In this document: positions 5,468-12,979 of the stretch, piece after piece | How the letters are laid out: each line of letters starts with the position of its first letter | Numbering within the stretch: the first letter of the stretch is position 1 | NCBI GenBank assembly: GCA_030682505.1 | Contig: JAUXOH010000030.1 | Location: 1-15,113, forward strand | DNA: 15,113 bases | Origin: Candidatus Didemnitutus sp. | GTDB lineage: Bacteria; Verrucomicrobiota; Verrucomicrobiia; Opitutales; Opitutaceae | Direction of reading: 5' to 3' | Program-made: the position numbers and the translations under genes | The notes under the pieces: model-generated | The model's input: only the letters and a program-made list of their open reading frames with translations | Databases searched by the model: none | What the model was told of the DNA's origin: nothing

Positions 5468-6955
5468 ATGGCCCCTCAGCTCTCCGATTTCCTCAACGAC
5501 GAAGACCTCCTCGCGAGCAAGGGTGATCTCGATCGTCCGATTTCCGGTCTCGCGATGGACAGCCGCCGCGTCATGCACGGCAACCTCTTCTTCGCCCTCG
5601 CGGGTCGCCGGGCCGACGGCAACCAGTTCATCGACGAGGCGATCAATCGCGGAGCGGTGGCCATCGTGGCGGAGAAGATCCCCGCCGTCACCTCGGCGCG
5701 CGTAACCTATATTCAGGTCACCGACGCCCGCCGCACGCTCGCCTTGGTCGCGCAGCGTTACTACAAGTTTCCCGACCGGTCGCTCGATTTGATCGGCGTC
5801 ACCGGCACGAACGGCAAAACCACGGTCACCAACCTGATCAAGCACCTGCTGAGCACCAGCCAGCAGCGGGTGGGGCTCATCGGCACCGTGAACTATGATC
5901 TCGGTGCGCGCGTGGTGCCCTCCTATCGCACGACGCCCGAGTCGCTCGAACTTTTCGGAATGCTGGCGCAGATCCGCGACGCCGGTTGCCGCCAGGTGGC
6001 GATGGAAGTCAGCTCGCATGGCCTCGACCAGCATCGCGTGCTCGGGATGCAGTTTGGCGTGGCGGTCTTCACCAATCTCACACGCGATCACCTCGATTAT
6101 CATGCGTCGATGGACGAGTATTTCGAGGTCAAGACCCGGCTCTTCAATGGTGGCATCGGCACGGCCCCGCGCGCGGCGGCCGTGAACATCGACGACGCCT
6201 GGGGTCGGCGCCTCGTGGCGGCAGCCCCGGCGCACTTGAAGGTCATCACCTTCGGCGAAGCTCCGGAAGCGATCGTGCGCGCCGAGAACGTGCAGCTGAA
6301 CTTCAAGAGCACGTCGTTCACCCTCGTCTGGCCCGAAGGCCGGGTGGAAATCGAAAATCCGCTCATCGGTCGCTACAACCTGAGCAACCTGCTGGCGGCG
6401 TTCGCGGCCTGCTACGCCCTCGGTCGCGATCCGGAGGTGATTGCCCCCCGGCTCAAGAGCTTTGCGGGCGTCTCCGGCCGCATGGAGCGGATCGAGGAAG
6501 GCCAGCCTTACAACGTGCTCGTGGATTACGCGCACACCGATGATGCGTTGCGCAACGCGCTCACCATGCTCCGCGCGATCACCCCGGGCCGGCTCTTTGT
6601 GGTGTTTGGCTGCGGGGGTAATCGCGATCGCGCCAAGCGTCCGCTGATGACCGCCGCCGTGCAGGATTTCGCCGACTTTGCCTGGGCGACCTCCGACAAT
6701 CCGCGCACCGAGGCCATCAGTCAGATCTTCGCGGACATGAAGACGGGCGTGAAGGAAGCCTCCCAGATCACCTTTGTCGACGAACGCCGCCGGGCAATCA
6801 GCCTGGCCCTCGATGCGGCGCGCGCAGGCGATTGCCTGCTGATTGCCGGCAAGGGCCACGAAACTTACCAGGAATTTGCCGACACCATCGTGCCGTTCGA
6901 CGACCGCCAGGTGGTGCGCGAGCTGATCGGGATCAAAAAGATCAAGCCGGTCTGA
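5468..6955 (+). CDS. murE: UDP-N-acetylmuramoyl-L-alanyl-D-glutamate--2,6-diaminopimelate ligase MurE
   Basis: This cytoplasmic ATP-dependent ligase adds the third stem-peptide residue. From ATG 5468 it has 495 residues, the usual length. Motifs in order are DSRRV near the N-terminus, the ATP loop GTNGKTT (113-119), MEVSSHGLDQHRV, TNLTRDHLDYH, the probable carbamylated lysine K222 in YFEVKTRLF, GRMERIEEG, VDYAHTDDAL, GCGGNRDRAKRP, DNPR (410-413) and AGKGHETYQ. DNPR marks meso-diaminopimelate rather than lysine as substrate. Aspartate replaces the usual proline in the DYAHTPDAL motif. ATG 5468 puts these motifs at the family's normal positions. However, GTG 5363, in frame and overlapping the ftsI stop, has a better ribosome binding site. 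Function is certain; the start is not. Confidence 0.95.
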   Translation: MAPQLSDFLNDEDLLASKGDLDRPISGLAMDSRRVMHGNLFFALAGRRADGNQFIDEAINRGAVAIVAEKIPAVTSARVTYIQVTDARRTLALVAQRYYKFPDRSLDLIGVTGTNGKTTVTNLIKHLLSTSQQRVGLIGTVNYDLGARVVPSYRTTPESLELFGMLAQIRDAGCRQVAMEVSSHGLDQHRVLGMQFGVAVFTNLTRDHLDYHASMDEYFEVKTRLFNGGIGTAPRAAAVNIDDAWGRRLVAAAPAHLKVITFGEAPEAIVRAENVQLNFKSTSFTLVWPEGRVEIENPLIGRYNLSNLLAAFAACYALGRDPEVIAPRLKSFAGVSGRMERIEEGQPYNVLVDYAHTDDALRNALTMLRAITPGRLFVVFGCGGNRDRAKRPLMTAAVQDFADFAWATSDNPRTEAISQIFADMKTGVKEASQITFVDERRRAISLALDAARAGDCLLIAGKGHETYQEFADTIVPFDDRQVVRELIGIKKIKPV

Positions 6956-6964
6956 CCGAATTTC

Positions 6965-8338
6965 ATGCCGACGTTCTCCGCAGAGAAAATCGCCGCCTGG
7001 TCAGGCGGCAGGTGGACCCGTTTACCGGGGGGAACGCTCGTCGGCTTCAATCAGGACACGCGCAGCCTGAATGCCGGCCAGATCTTCGTCGCGCTCCAGA
7101 CCGAGAAGCGCGACGGGCACGACTTTGTCGGCGAGGCTCAGGCCAAGGGAGCTGCGGCTGGTCTGGTCAGTCGGAAGATTGACGGGGTTACCCTGCCGCA
7201 ACTCGTCGTCGCCGATCCGCTCGTTGGCTTTCAAAAGATCGCCGCTGCCGCGCGGCAGGAATTCACCGGCCCCGTGGTGGGAGTGACGGGCAGTGCCGGG
7301 AAGACTTCCACCAAGGACCTGCTCGCGATCCTCTTCGGGGGTGAACCGGAGGTCTGTGCGACGGCGGGAAACCTCAACAACCACATCGGGATTCCGCTCA
7401 CGCTCACGCGGCTCGACCCGGCGGTCCACCGCGCCGCCGTGATTGAGGCCGGCATCAACATGCCGGGCGAGATGCAGGGTCTCGCGGACATGATCCAACC
7501 CGACCACGCCATCGTCACCCTCGTCGGCCCGGCGCACTTGGAACAGCTCGGTTCGCTGGAGGGCGTCGCGGACGAGAAGGTGAAGCTCTTGACCGCGGTG
7601 CGGGCGGGCGGGTTGCAGGTATTTCCGGTTTCGTGCTGGCAGTTTGCTCCGTTTCGCGAGCTCGCCAATTCATTGGTCCTCGTGCCGGCGGATGCGGGCA
7701 TGGTCAACCTCACCGGTCGCAGTCTCTCCTTCACGGTGTTGCACCGGCCGGAACGAACGGAAGTGACACTTGGGGACAGGCGCACCTTTCTGCTCCGGAG
7801 GGTTTCGGGCGGCATGGCGCAGAATACGGCGCTGGCGCTGGCGCTCGCTTCCGAACTGGGCGTCGATGATCCGACCTTGCAGGAGCGTCTGGAGACCTGG
7901 GTTCCCTCCAAATGGCGCGGCGAACTCCAACGTATCGGCGAGGCGGATGTTTACTGCGATTTCTACAACGCGAACCCGGCGTCGATGCAGGATGCGATCG
8001 CGGCTTTCGCCGGCTTGGTGAAAACGGATCTTCCCCGGCTCTATGTGCTCGGCGGCATGGAGGAGCTCGGGGCGCACGCGGCCCAGTTTCACCACCAGCT
8101 GGGACGGACGATCTTGCTGCGGCCGGGGGATTTTCTCTGCGCCCTGGGCGACCATGCCATGGCGTTGCGCGAAGGCTTGCTGGAAAACGGCAACGATCCG
8201 GAGCAGATTGAGGTCGTGACCGATCTCGCTCCCGTGCGCGCCCGTCTGGCCGCTTTCCGTGGTGCAGCCTTCCTCAAGGGCAGCCGGCGTTACCGCCTCG
8301 AAACGATCCTGGATCCCCACGACTCCACCCATGCTTAG
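6965..8338 (+). CDS. murF: UDP-N-acetylmuramoyl-tripeptide--D-alanyl-D-alanine ligase MurF
   Basis: MurF joins D-Ala-D-Ala to the UDP-MurNAc-tripeptide, the last soluble step of precursor synthesis. The protein has 457 residues. Visible motifs are DTRSLNAGQIFVAL in the N-terminal substrate domain, the ATP loop GVTGSAGKTSTKD (K113), GNLNNHIGIPLTL, EAGINMPGEM, YNANPASM (334-341), LGGMEELG and KGSRRYRLE. In LGGMEELG a glycine replaces the more usual aspartate of LGDMxELG. It starts 9 bp after the murE stop with no Shine-Dalgarno sequence, and its last codons overlap the mraY start by 8 bp. The assignment is secure. Confidence 0.96.
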   Translation: MPTFSAEKIAAWSGGRWTRLPGGTLVGFNQDTRSLNAGQIFVALQTEKRDGHDFVGEAQAKGAAAGLVSRKIDGVTLPQLVVADPLVGFQKIAAAARQEFTGPVVGVTGSAGKTSTKDLLAILFGGEPEVCATAGNLNNHIGIPLTLTRLDPAVHRAAVIEAGINMPGEMQGLADMIQPDHAIVTLVGPAHLEQLGSLEGVADEKVKLLTAVRAGGLQVFPVSCWQFAPFRELANSLVLVPADAGMVNLTGRSLSFTVLHRPERTEVTLGDRRTFLLRRVSGGMAQNTALALALASELGVDDPTLQERLETWVPSKWRGELQRIGEADVYCDFYNANPASMQDAIAAFAGLVKTDLPRLYVLGGMEELGAHAAQFHHQLGRTILLRPGDFLCALGDHAMALREGLLENGNDPEQIEVVTDLAPVRARLAAFRGAAFLKGSRRYRLETILDPHDSTHA

Positions 8339-9446
8339 TTACCTCGCTGAATACGAAACCACGTTTGGCCCGCTCCGGTTGCTCCGTTATATCACGGTGC
8401 GGGCGGGCGGCGCGATGCTCACCGCGCTCATCATCGGCTTTATCGTCGCTCCGTGGCTGATCGGACGCTTTCGCACCTTGAAACTTGGCCACGGCTACAT
8501 CGACGAACGCACGGGTTCGCTCGGCGCGTCCTATTTCGACAAGAAACACACGCCCACGATGGGTGGTTTGATTATCTTTCTCGCGGTGTTTTTGAGCGCG
8601 GTGATGTGGGCAACGCCGAATGTTTGGGTGTTCGTGTCGCTCTTTGTTTACACGACGCTGACAATTCCCGGGTGGCGCGACGACTACTTGAAGGTGGTGC
8701 ACAAGAACAAGGATGGGATCAAGCCGTGGGAAAAAATCGCGTGGCAATCAATGGCCACCGGTGTGGCGCTCGGCGTGCTGCTCTGGCACCCGCAAAGCGC
8801 CGACAAGGTGCGCGAACTTTGGGTGCCGTTCTTCAAAGAGGCCGTTATCATGCACATGCCGTGGTGGCTTTTGCTGGTATTGATTTACCTGTGGGTCGTC
8901 GGTTTCAGCAACGCGATCAACATCACGGACGGACTCGATGGTTTGGCGGTGGGCTGCACGATCACGGTCGCCCTCGTCTTCGGCCTGATGGCCTACGCGG
9001 CGGGCAACAGCATCATTTCCCAATACCTGCTCATCAGCCACGTGCCGGGGACGGGGGAACTGGCGATCATCTGCGGTGCGCTGATTGGCGCGGGCATGGC
9101 TTTTCTCTGGTTCAACTCCCATCCGGCCGAAGTCTTCATGGGCGACACCGGTTCGCTCGCGCTGGGCGGATTGATCGGCGTGATGGCCTTCATGATTCAC
9201 CAACCCTTCACCTTGGTGATCGTCGGCGGCGTGTTCGTGATGGAGCTCCTCTCGGTGGTTTTCCAAGTCAGTTGGTTCAAATACACGCGCCACCGTTTCG
9301 GGACCGGACAACGGCTTTTCCTCATGGCGCCGATCCATCACCATTTCCAAAAGAAGGGCTGGCCGGAAACCAAGGTGGTGCTCCGCTTTTGGGTGCTCTC
9401 CTTGGGTTTCGCCCTGCTCGGACTCGCCACGCTGAAACTGCGCTGA
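8331..9446 (+). CDS. mraY: Phospho-N-acetylmuramoyl-pentapeptide transferase MraY
   Basis: MraY transfers phospho-MurNAc-pentapeptide from UDP to undecaprenyl phosphate, making lipid I at the inner face of the membrane. The 371-residue protein has about ten hydrophobic helices. Family motifs are KKHTPTMGGL, the catalytic pair D117-D118 in WRDDYLKVVHKNKDG, NAINITDGLDGLA (D200 and D203), FMGDTGSLALGG, and the HHH motif at 336-338 in MAPIHHHFQKKGWPE. ATG 8331 gives the standard N-terminus (MLSYLAEY) and overlaps murF by 8 bp. An open frame back to GTG 8259 lies wholly within murF and lacks family support. Before the DDY motif the sequence reads PGWR, where FVDDY-type sequences are common. Function is secure. 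Confidence 0.97.
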   Translation: MLSYLAEYETTFGPLRLLRYITVRAGGAMLTALIIGFIVAPWLIGRFRTLKLGHGYIDERTGSLGASYFDKKHTPTMGGLIIFLAVFLSAVMWATPNVWVFVSLFVYTTLTIPGWRDDYLKVVHKNKDGIKPWEKIAWQSMATGVALGVLLWHPQSADKVRELWVPFFKEAVIMHMPWWLLLVLIYLWVVGFSNAINITDGLDGLAVGCTITVALVFGLMAYAAGNSIISQYLLISHVPGTGELAIICGALIGAGMAFLWFNSHPAEVFMGDTGSLALGGLIGVMAFMIHQPFTLVIVGGVFVMELLSVVFQVSWFKYTRHRFGTGQRLFLMAPIHHHFQKKGWPETKVVLRFWVLSLGFALLGLATLKLR

Positions 9447-9474
9447 TCCGACCTGCGCCGCCCGCTTTTTCCCG

Positions 9475-10743
9475 ATGTTGCCGCAACCACCGCCCGCCAT
9501 CGCCGCGCTGCTTGCGCGACCGGTCGCCGTCTTCGGCGCGGGCGTCAGCGGGCAGGGCGTGTTGGGCTTGCTCGCCGCGTTGGGCGCCAAGGGCGTGCTG
9601 TTCGATGAAAAAGCCGTCGGCACGGAGCCCCATTTTTCGTCGGACTTGGCCCAAGCCCATGGGCTCGTGGTGTTCAGTCCTGGGTTTGCTCCCGGGCATC
9701 CGTGGCTCGCGACGGCGCGCTCCGCCGGGTGCACCTGCCTGGGTGAACTGGATTTCGCGTCCCTGTTTTGGCGCGGCGACCTGATCGCCGTCACCGGCAC
9801 GAACGGCAAAACGACGCTCACCGAGTTTCTCGCCCATGCCCTGAATGCCGTCGGACGCCCTGCGGCCGTGACCGGCAATGTCGGCTATCCCCTGTCCCGG
9901 TTGGTCACGGAGCAAAGCGGCAAGGTGGAGGTTGCTGTTTGTGAAGTGAGTTCATTTCAGGCTGAAACTCTCCACTCCCTCACGCCAACGGCGACCCTTT
10001 GGACCAACTTCGCCGAGGATCACCTTGAGCGGCACGCGGGGATGGAGGGATATTTTGCGGCGAAATGCCGATTGCTCGACCGCACGCCGCCCGAAGCAAT
10101 CAGGGTGGGTTCGTCCGTGGTTCGTTACGCCATGCTGACGAATCGGGCGCTGCCGCCCGCCGCGGCCGTGGACAGCGAAGGCCAGCTGACCGACCCGCGG
10201 CTGAGCGGGTCGGTGTTTGCCGGCTATCCGCTCTATGAGAACTTTCTGCTCGCGAAGGCCTGGTGGCACCGGGCCGGTTTGACCGAGCAAGACCTCTTCG
10301 CGGCCGCCCATACTTTCAAGCTCGGTGAGCACCGCTTGGCTCGGGTGGCGGAAAAACGCCGGGTGACGTTTTGGAACGACTCGAAAGCGACGAATTTTCA
10401 CGCGGTCGAGGGGGCTTTGGGCACCTTTGACCGACCGGTCTTCCTGATTCTGGGCGGCAAGGCCAAGGGTGGCGACCTCGCGGGGTTTGTGCAACGCCTC
10501 GCTCCCCGGATCCGCCACGCCTTCTTGATCGGGGAAACGCAGCCGGTGCTGGCGACCTTTTGCCGCGCTTTTCACGTCGCCGCGACCCCGTGCCAGTCCC
10601 TCGAAGAGGCGGTGCATCGGGCGCTCGCCGCCGCCGCCGCCGGCGATCACGTCCTGCTCAGTCCGGGCTTCGCGAGCTTTGATATGTTTCACGGCTACGA
10701 CGACCGGGGACGGCAATTTTGCCAGATCGTGGAAAACCTGTGA
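9475..10743 (+). CDS. murD: UDP-N-acetylmuramoyl-L-alanine--D-glutamate ligase MurD
   Basis: MurD adds D-glutamate as the second residue of the stem peptide. The 422-residue protein is slightly shorter than E. coli MurD (438). It has an N-terminal Rossmann-type UDP-binding part (VFGAGVSGQGVLGLL), the ATP loop VTGTNGKTT with K112, GNVGYPLS, EVSSFQAETL, TNFAEDHLERH, a probable carbamylated lysine in YFAAKCRLL, LGEHRLARVAEKRRVTFWND, NDSKATN (301-307) and LILGGKAKGGD. Near the C-terminus LLSPGFASFDMF replaces the common LSPACASFDQF, so the cysteine is absent. ATG 9475 lies 28 bp after mraY in a pyrimidine-rich leader without a Shine-Dalgarno sequence. The assignment is secure. Confidence 0.95.
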   Translation: MLPQPPPAIAALLARPVAVFGAGVSGQGVLGLLAALGAKGVLFDEKAVGTEPHFSSDLAQAHGLVVFSPGFAPGHPWLATARSAGCTCLGELDFASLFWRGDLIAVTGTNGKTTLTEFLAHALNAVGRPAAVTGNVGYPLSRLVTEQSGKVEVAVCEVSSFQAETLHSLTPTATLWTNFAEDHLERHAGMEGYFAAKCRLLDRTPPEAIRVGSSVVRYAMLTNRALPPAAAVDSEGQLTDPRLSGSVFAGYPLYENFLLAKAWWHRAGLTEQDLFAAAHTFKLGEHRLARVAEKRRVTFWNDSKATNFHAVEGALGTFDRPVFLILGGKAKGGDLAGFVQRLAPRIRHAFLIGETQPVLATFCRAFHVAATPCQSLEEAVHRALAAAAAGDHVLLSPGFASFDMFHGYDDRGRQFCQIVENL

Positions 10744-10797
10744 ATAACCTCCATTTTTAGATAGCAAATCTCTCACTCAACCACCCATACTTCTCCC

Positions 10798-11694
10798 ATG
10801 AAAATCCTGCAGATCTTCGGCGCGGTCATCGCCGTCCACGTGCTCGCTTTTTTCTTCATTTTTGCCGTCCCGGGCTGCCAGTCCTCGCCGCGAAACATTC
10901 CGACGCCTGATGCCACCGCGCCCATGGGCGGCGGCAACATGGCGGGCACGGTCGTGACCTACACGCCGGCGGAAACAGGATCGATTTATTCCCACACGCC
11001 TCCGACGCCCGCCGGCCGTGCCGAACCCACCCGCCCGGGTTCGCCCAACGCGGCGGCGATCGCTCCGGCGAAACCGCTGGCGGATGACGTCGCCCCGGTT
11101 TCCACTTACACCGTGGTTCGCGGTGACAGCCTCTGGAGCATCGCGAAGGCGAACAGCCTCACCGTCTCCGAACTCGCGAAGGCCAACCAACTGTCGAGCG
11201 GCTCCACGCTGCAATCGGGCAAGAAACTGATGATCCCCGGCAAGGTTGGTCTGCCGCAGGATCTTTCCACGTCGGCGGCAACCGCCGCCCGGGTTACCGA
11301 ATCCAAACCAGCTCCGGCGGCGCGCAACGCGGATGCGATGCGCCACACCATTCAATCCGGGGAGAGCCTCGGGGCGATCGCGCGCAAGTATCAGGTGACG
11401 GTCGGCGAGCTCGCCGCCGCCAACAACATCACCGACCCGGCCAAGATTCGCGCAGGTCAACAGCTCATCATTCCCGGACTGAAGTCGACCGGGAGCACCC
11501 GTGCGGCCTCCACCACGCCGACGACGGCGGCAGCGACAGCTCCTGCCACGACCGAGGCGGCCGCCAACCAGGTGCCGCGTTTCGAAATTGCCCCGCCTCC
11601 GCCCGGTCAGGATCTTGATGCCGCGCTCAACGAGGCCGCGACGGACGTTCCGACCATCAAGGTCGAAGAAGTTCGCACGCCGCCCAAGGGCTAA
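10798..11694 (+). CDS. Envelope protein with two LysM domains, possible lipoprotein
   Basis: The 298-residue protein starts with a hydrophobic segment (about 5-25) ending in VPGC, where C27 could be a lipoprotein cysteine; the lipobox is not ideal, so a membrane anchor is also possible. Two LysM domains follow, at about 103-147 (YTVVRGDSLWSIAKAN start, LMIP end) and 182-226 (HTIQSGESLGAIARKY start, LIIP end). LysM domains bind N-acetylglucosamine in peptidoglycan. The linkers and C-terminus are long, low in complexity and rich in Ala, Pro and Thr. No catalytic domain (M23 peptidase, NlpC/P60 or amidase) is present. Between murD and ftsW it breaks the classic dcw order, suggesting a septal wall-binding or scaffolding role. 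It is set off by gaps of 54 and 121 bp. The specific function is unknown. Confidence 0.85.
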   Translation: MKILQIFGAVIAVHVLAFFFIFAVPGCQSSPRNIPTPDATAPMGGGNMAGTVVTYTPAETGSIYSHTPPTPAGRAEPTRPGSPNAAAIAPAKPLADDVAPVSTYTVVRGDSLWSIAKANSLTVSELAKANQLSSGSTLQSGKKLMIPGKVGLPQDLSTSAATAARVTESKPAPAARNADAMRHTIQSGESLGAIARKYQVTVGELAAANNITDPAKIRAGQQLIIPGLKSTGSTRAASTTPTTAAATAPATTEAAANQVPRFEIAPPPPGQDLDAALNEAATDVPTIKVEEVRTPPKG

Positions 11695-11714
11695 CCACTC
11701 GCTTCATGCCAGGT

Positions 11715-11755
11715 CCCGCGGAACGATCCCCCACTGAGTTGCGGGATCCGCTGGG
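11715..11755 (+). other. Imperfect stem-loop in the leader of ftsW
   Basis: CCCGCGGA (11715-11722) pairs with TCCGC-T-GGG (11747-11755, one bulged T). Directly inside, TCCC (11727-11730) pairs with GGGA (11743-11746), leaving a 12-base loop. A weaker 5-bp hairpin (ACAGG/CCTGT, 11768-11783) is followed by TTTC. The stretch lies in the 121-bp gap between the LysM gene and ftsW. No strong T-run follows the large hairpin, so it is not a classical terminator. It could be an attenuator, an RNA-processing site or a repeat remnant. Confidence 0.4.
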
Positions 11756-11815
11756 CCCCGGCTGGAGACAGGTACTTTCCTGTTTCAACCCACCCGCTAA
11801 CCGACGCCCTTCCTT

Positions 11816-12979
11816 GTGAGCTCGCCGAGCGCCGAGAATCCTCCCCGCCGTCACCTCACGATCACCCCCGCGAGTGTCATTCTCGTCTGCGTCGCCGCCT
11901 TGGTGGCCATCGGCCTGACGGTGTTGTTCAGTGCCAGTGCGACGGCCAAGGGAGGTCCTTACGCCTACCTGTTCAAGCAACTGATCTTTCTCGGGCTTTC
12001 GATCGGCGCGGCGTGGATGGTGGTGCTCGCGGATCTGGAAGGATTGCGGCGCTTTGCGTGGATCGTGGCGATCGTGGCGGTGATCGGCTTGCTGCTCGTG
12101 CTCATCCCCGGCATCGGCGTCTCGGTGAAGGGCAGCCGGCGCTGGCTCAATCTCGGCGTCACCCGTTTCCAGGTTTCGGAATTCGCGAAACTCGCGATGG
12201 TCTTCGCGCTCTCGCACTACCTCGCGCTCCATCAAAACAAGATGCACGACCTGATGAAGGGTTTCGTCATCCCGGGAGCCGGGATCGGCGTGTTCGCGGT
12301 GCTGATCATCTTGGAACCCGATTTCGGCACGGCGTTTCTGATCGGTGCGATCGGAATGATTCTGCTTTTCCTCGCTGGTGCCCGCCTGAAGTTTCTCGTG
12401 CCGGCCATCACCCTCGCGATCGGGGCGTTCGCGGTGCTCGTGATCCACAATCCGAATCGGCTGCGCCGCATCACGTCCTTCATGGACGTGGAGGCCAACC
12501 GGAGTGAGGGCGCCTATCAGCTGTGGCAGGCGATTCTTGCCTTCGCCGCCGGCGGCGTCGACGGCGTGGGCATCGGCAACGGGCGGCAGCAGCAGTCGTT
12601 TTTGCCCGAGGCGCACACGGATTTTATCTTTGCGATCATGGGGGAGGAGATGGGGCTGATCTTCACGCTGTTCACCGTCGCCCTGTTCATCGCCATTTTC
12701 GTCGCCGGGTTGATGCATGTGCGGCGGGCACCGAACCTTTTCCAATTTCTCCTCGTGACCGGCTGCCTGTTGCTGATCTGCCTGCAGGCGATCATCAATC
12801 TCGGGGTCGTCACGGGCATGATGCCCACCAAGGGCATGTCGCTGCCCTTCATCAGTGCCGGTGGCTCCAACCTCCTGCTGATGGGTCTGCTCGTGGGCGT
12901 CATCATCAACACGTCGCGCGCGTGGAAGAAATCCAAGCCCCTCGAGCGCAAGCGCGCCCTGGCGGAGGTGGTGGCATGA
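11816..12979 (+). CDS. ftsW: Septal peptidoglycan glycosyltransferase FtsW (SEDS family)
   Basis: FtsW polymerises glycan strands from lipid II at the division site together with FtsI. The 387-residue protein is a multi-pass membrane protein with about ten helices. Family motifs are FSASATAKGGPYAYLFKQ near the N-terminus, KGSRRWLNLG (from K105) followed by QVSEFAKLA, ILEPDFGTAFLI, GIGNGRQQQSFLPEAHTDF with the likely catalytic D269, and a C-terminal LPFISAGGSNLL. GRQQQSF replaces the common SxQKxxY pattern. GTG 11816 is the only credible start: an in-frame TAA lies six codons upstream and the next methionine falls inside a helix. No Shine-Dalgarno sequence precedes it. Its stop overlaps the murG start (ATGA). 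FtsW rather than RodA is inferred from the dcw context. Confidence 0.94.
   Translation: MSSPSAENPPRRHLTITPASVILVCVAALVAIGLTVLFSASATAKGGPYAYLFKQLIFLGLSIGAAWMVVLADLEGLRRFAWIVAIVAVIGLLLVLIPGIGVSVKGSRRWLNLGVTRFQVSEFAKLAMVFALSHYLALHQNKMHDLMKGFVIPGAGIGVFAVLIILEPDFGTAFLIGAIGMILLFLAGARLKFLVPAITLAIGAFAVLVIHNPNRLRRITSFMDVEANRSEGAYQLWQAILAFAAGGVDGVGIGNGRQQQSFLPEAHTDFIFAIMGEEMGLIFTLFTVALFIAIFVAGLMHVRRAPNLFQFLLVTGCLLLICLQAIINLGVVTGMMPTKGMSLPFISAGGSNLLLMGLLVGVIINTSRAWKKSKPLERKRALAEVVA
12964..12968 (+). promoter_or_regulatory. Ribosome binding site of murG
   Basis: GGAGG seven bases before ATG 12976. It lies within the last codons of ftsW and supports the ATGA-overlapping start of murG. It is the clearest Shine-Dalgarno sequence in front of a secure start in this cluster. 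Confidence 0.75.

Noticed and set aside
5240..6859. A 539-codon open frame on the minus strand across murE
   Set aside because: Same cause: antisense shadow of a conserved ligase gene, with no domain or ribosome binding site.
8259..8330. Upstream GTG start for mraY
   Set aside because: It would add 24 residues encoded wholly within murF. ATG 8331 gives the conserved MraY N-terminus.
10719..10763. Promoter for the LysM gene (TTGCCA with GAATAA, or TAGATA)
   Set aside because: The -10 candidates match the consensus poorly. The -35 candidate lies within murD, and the AT content of this short gap alone can explain the match.
10798..11694. NlpD/EnvC-like amidase activator
   Set aside because: LysM domains are present but there is no LytM/M23 domain after them, only a low-complexity tail.
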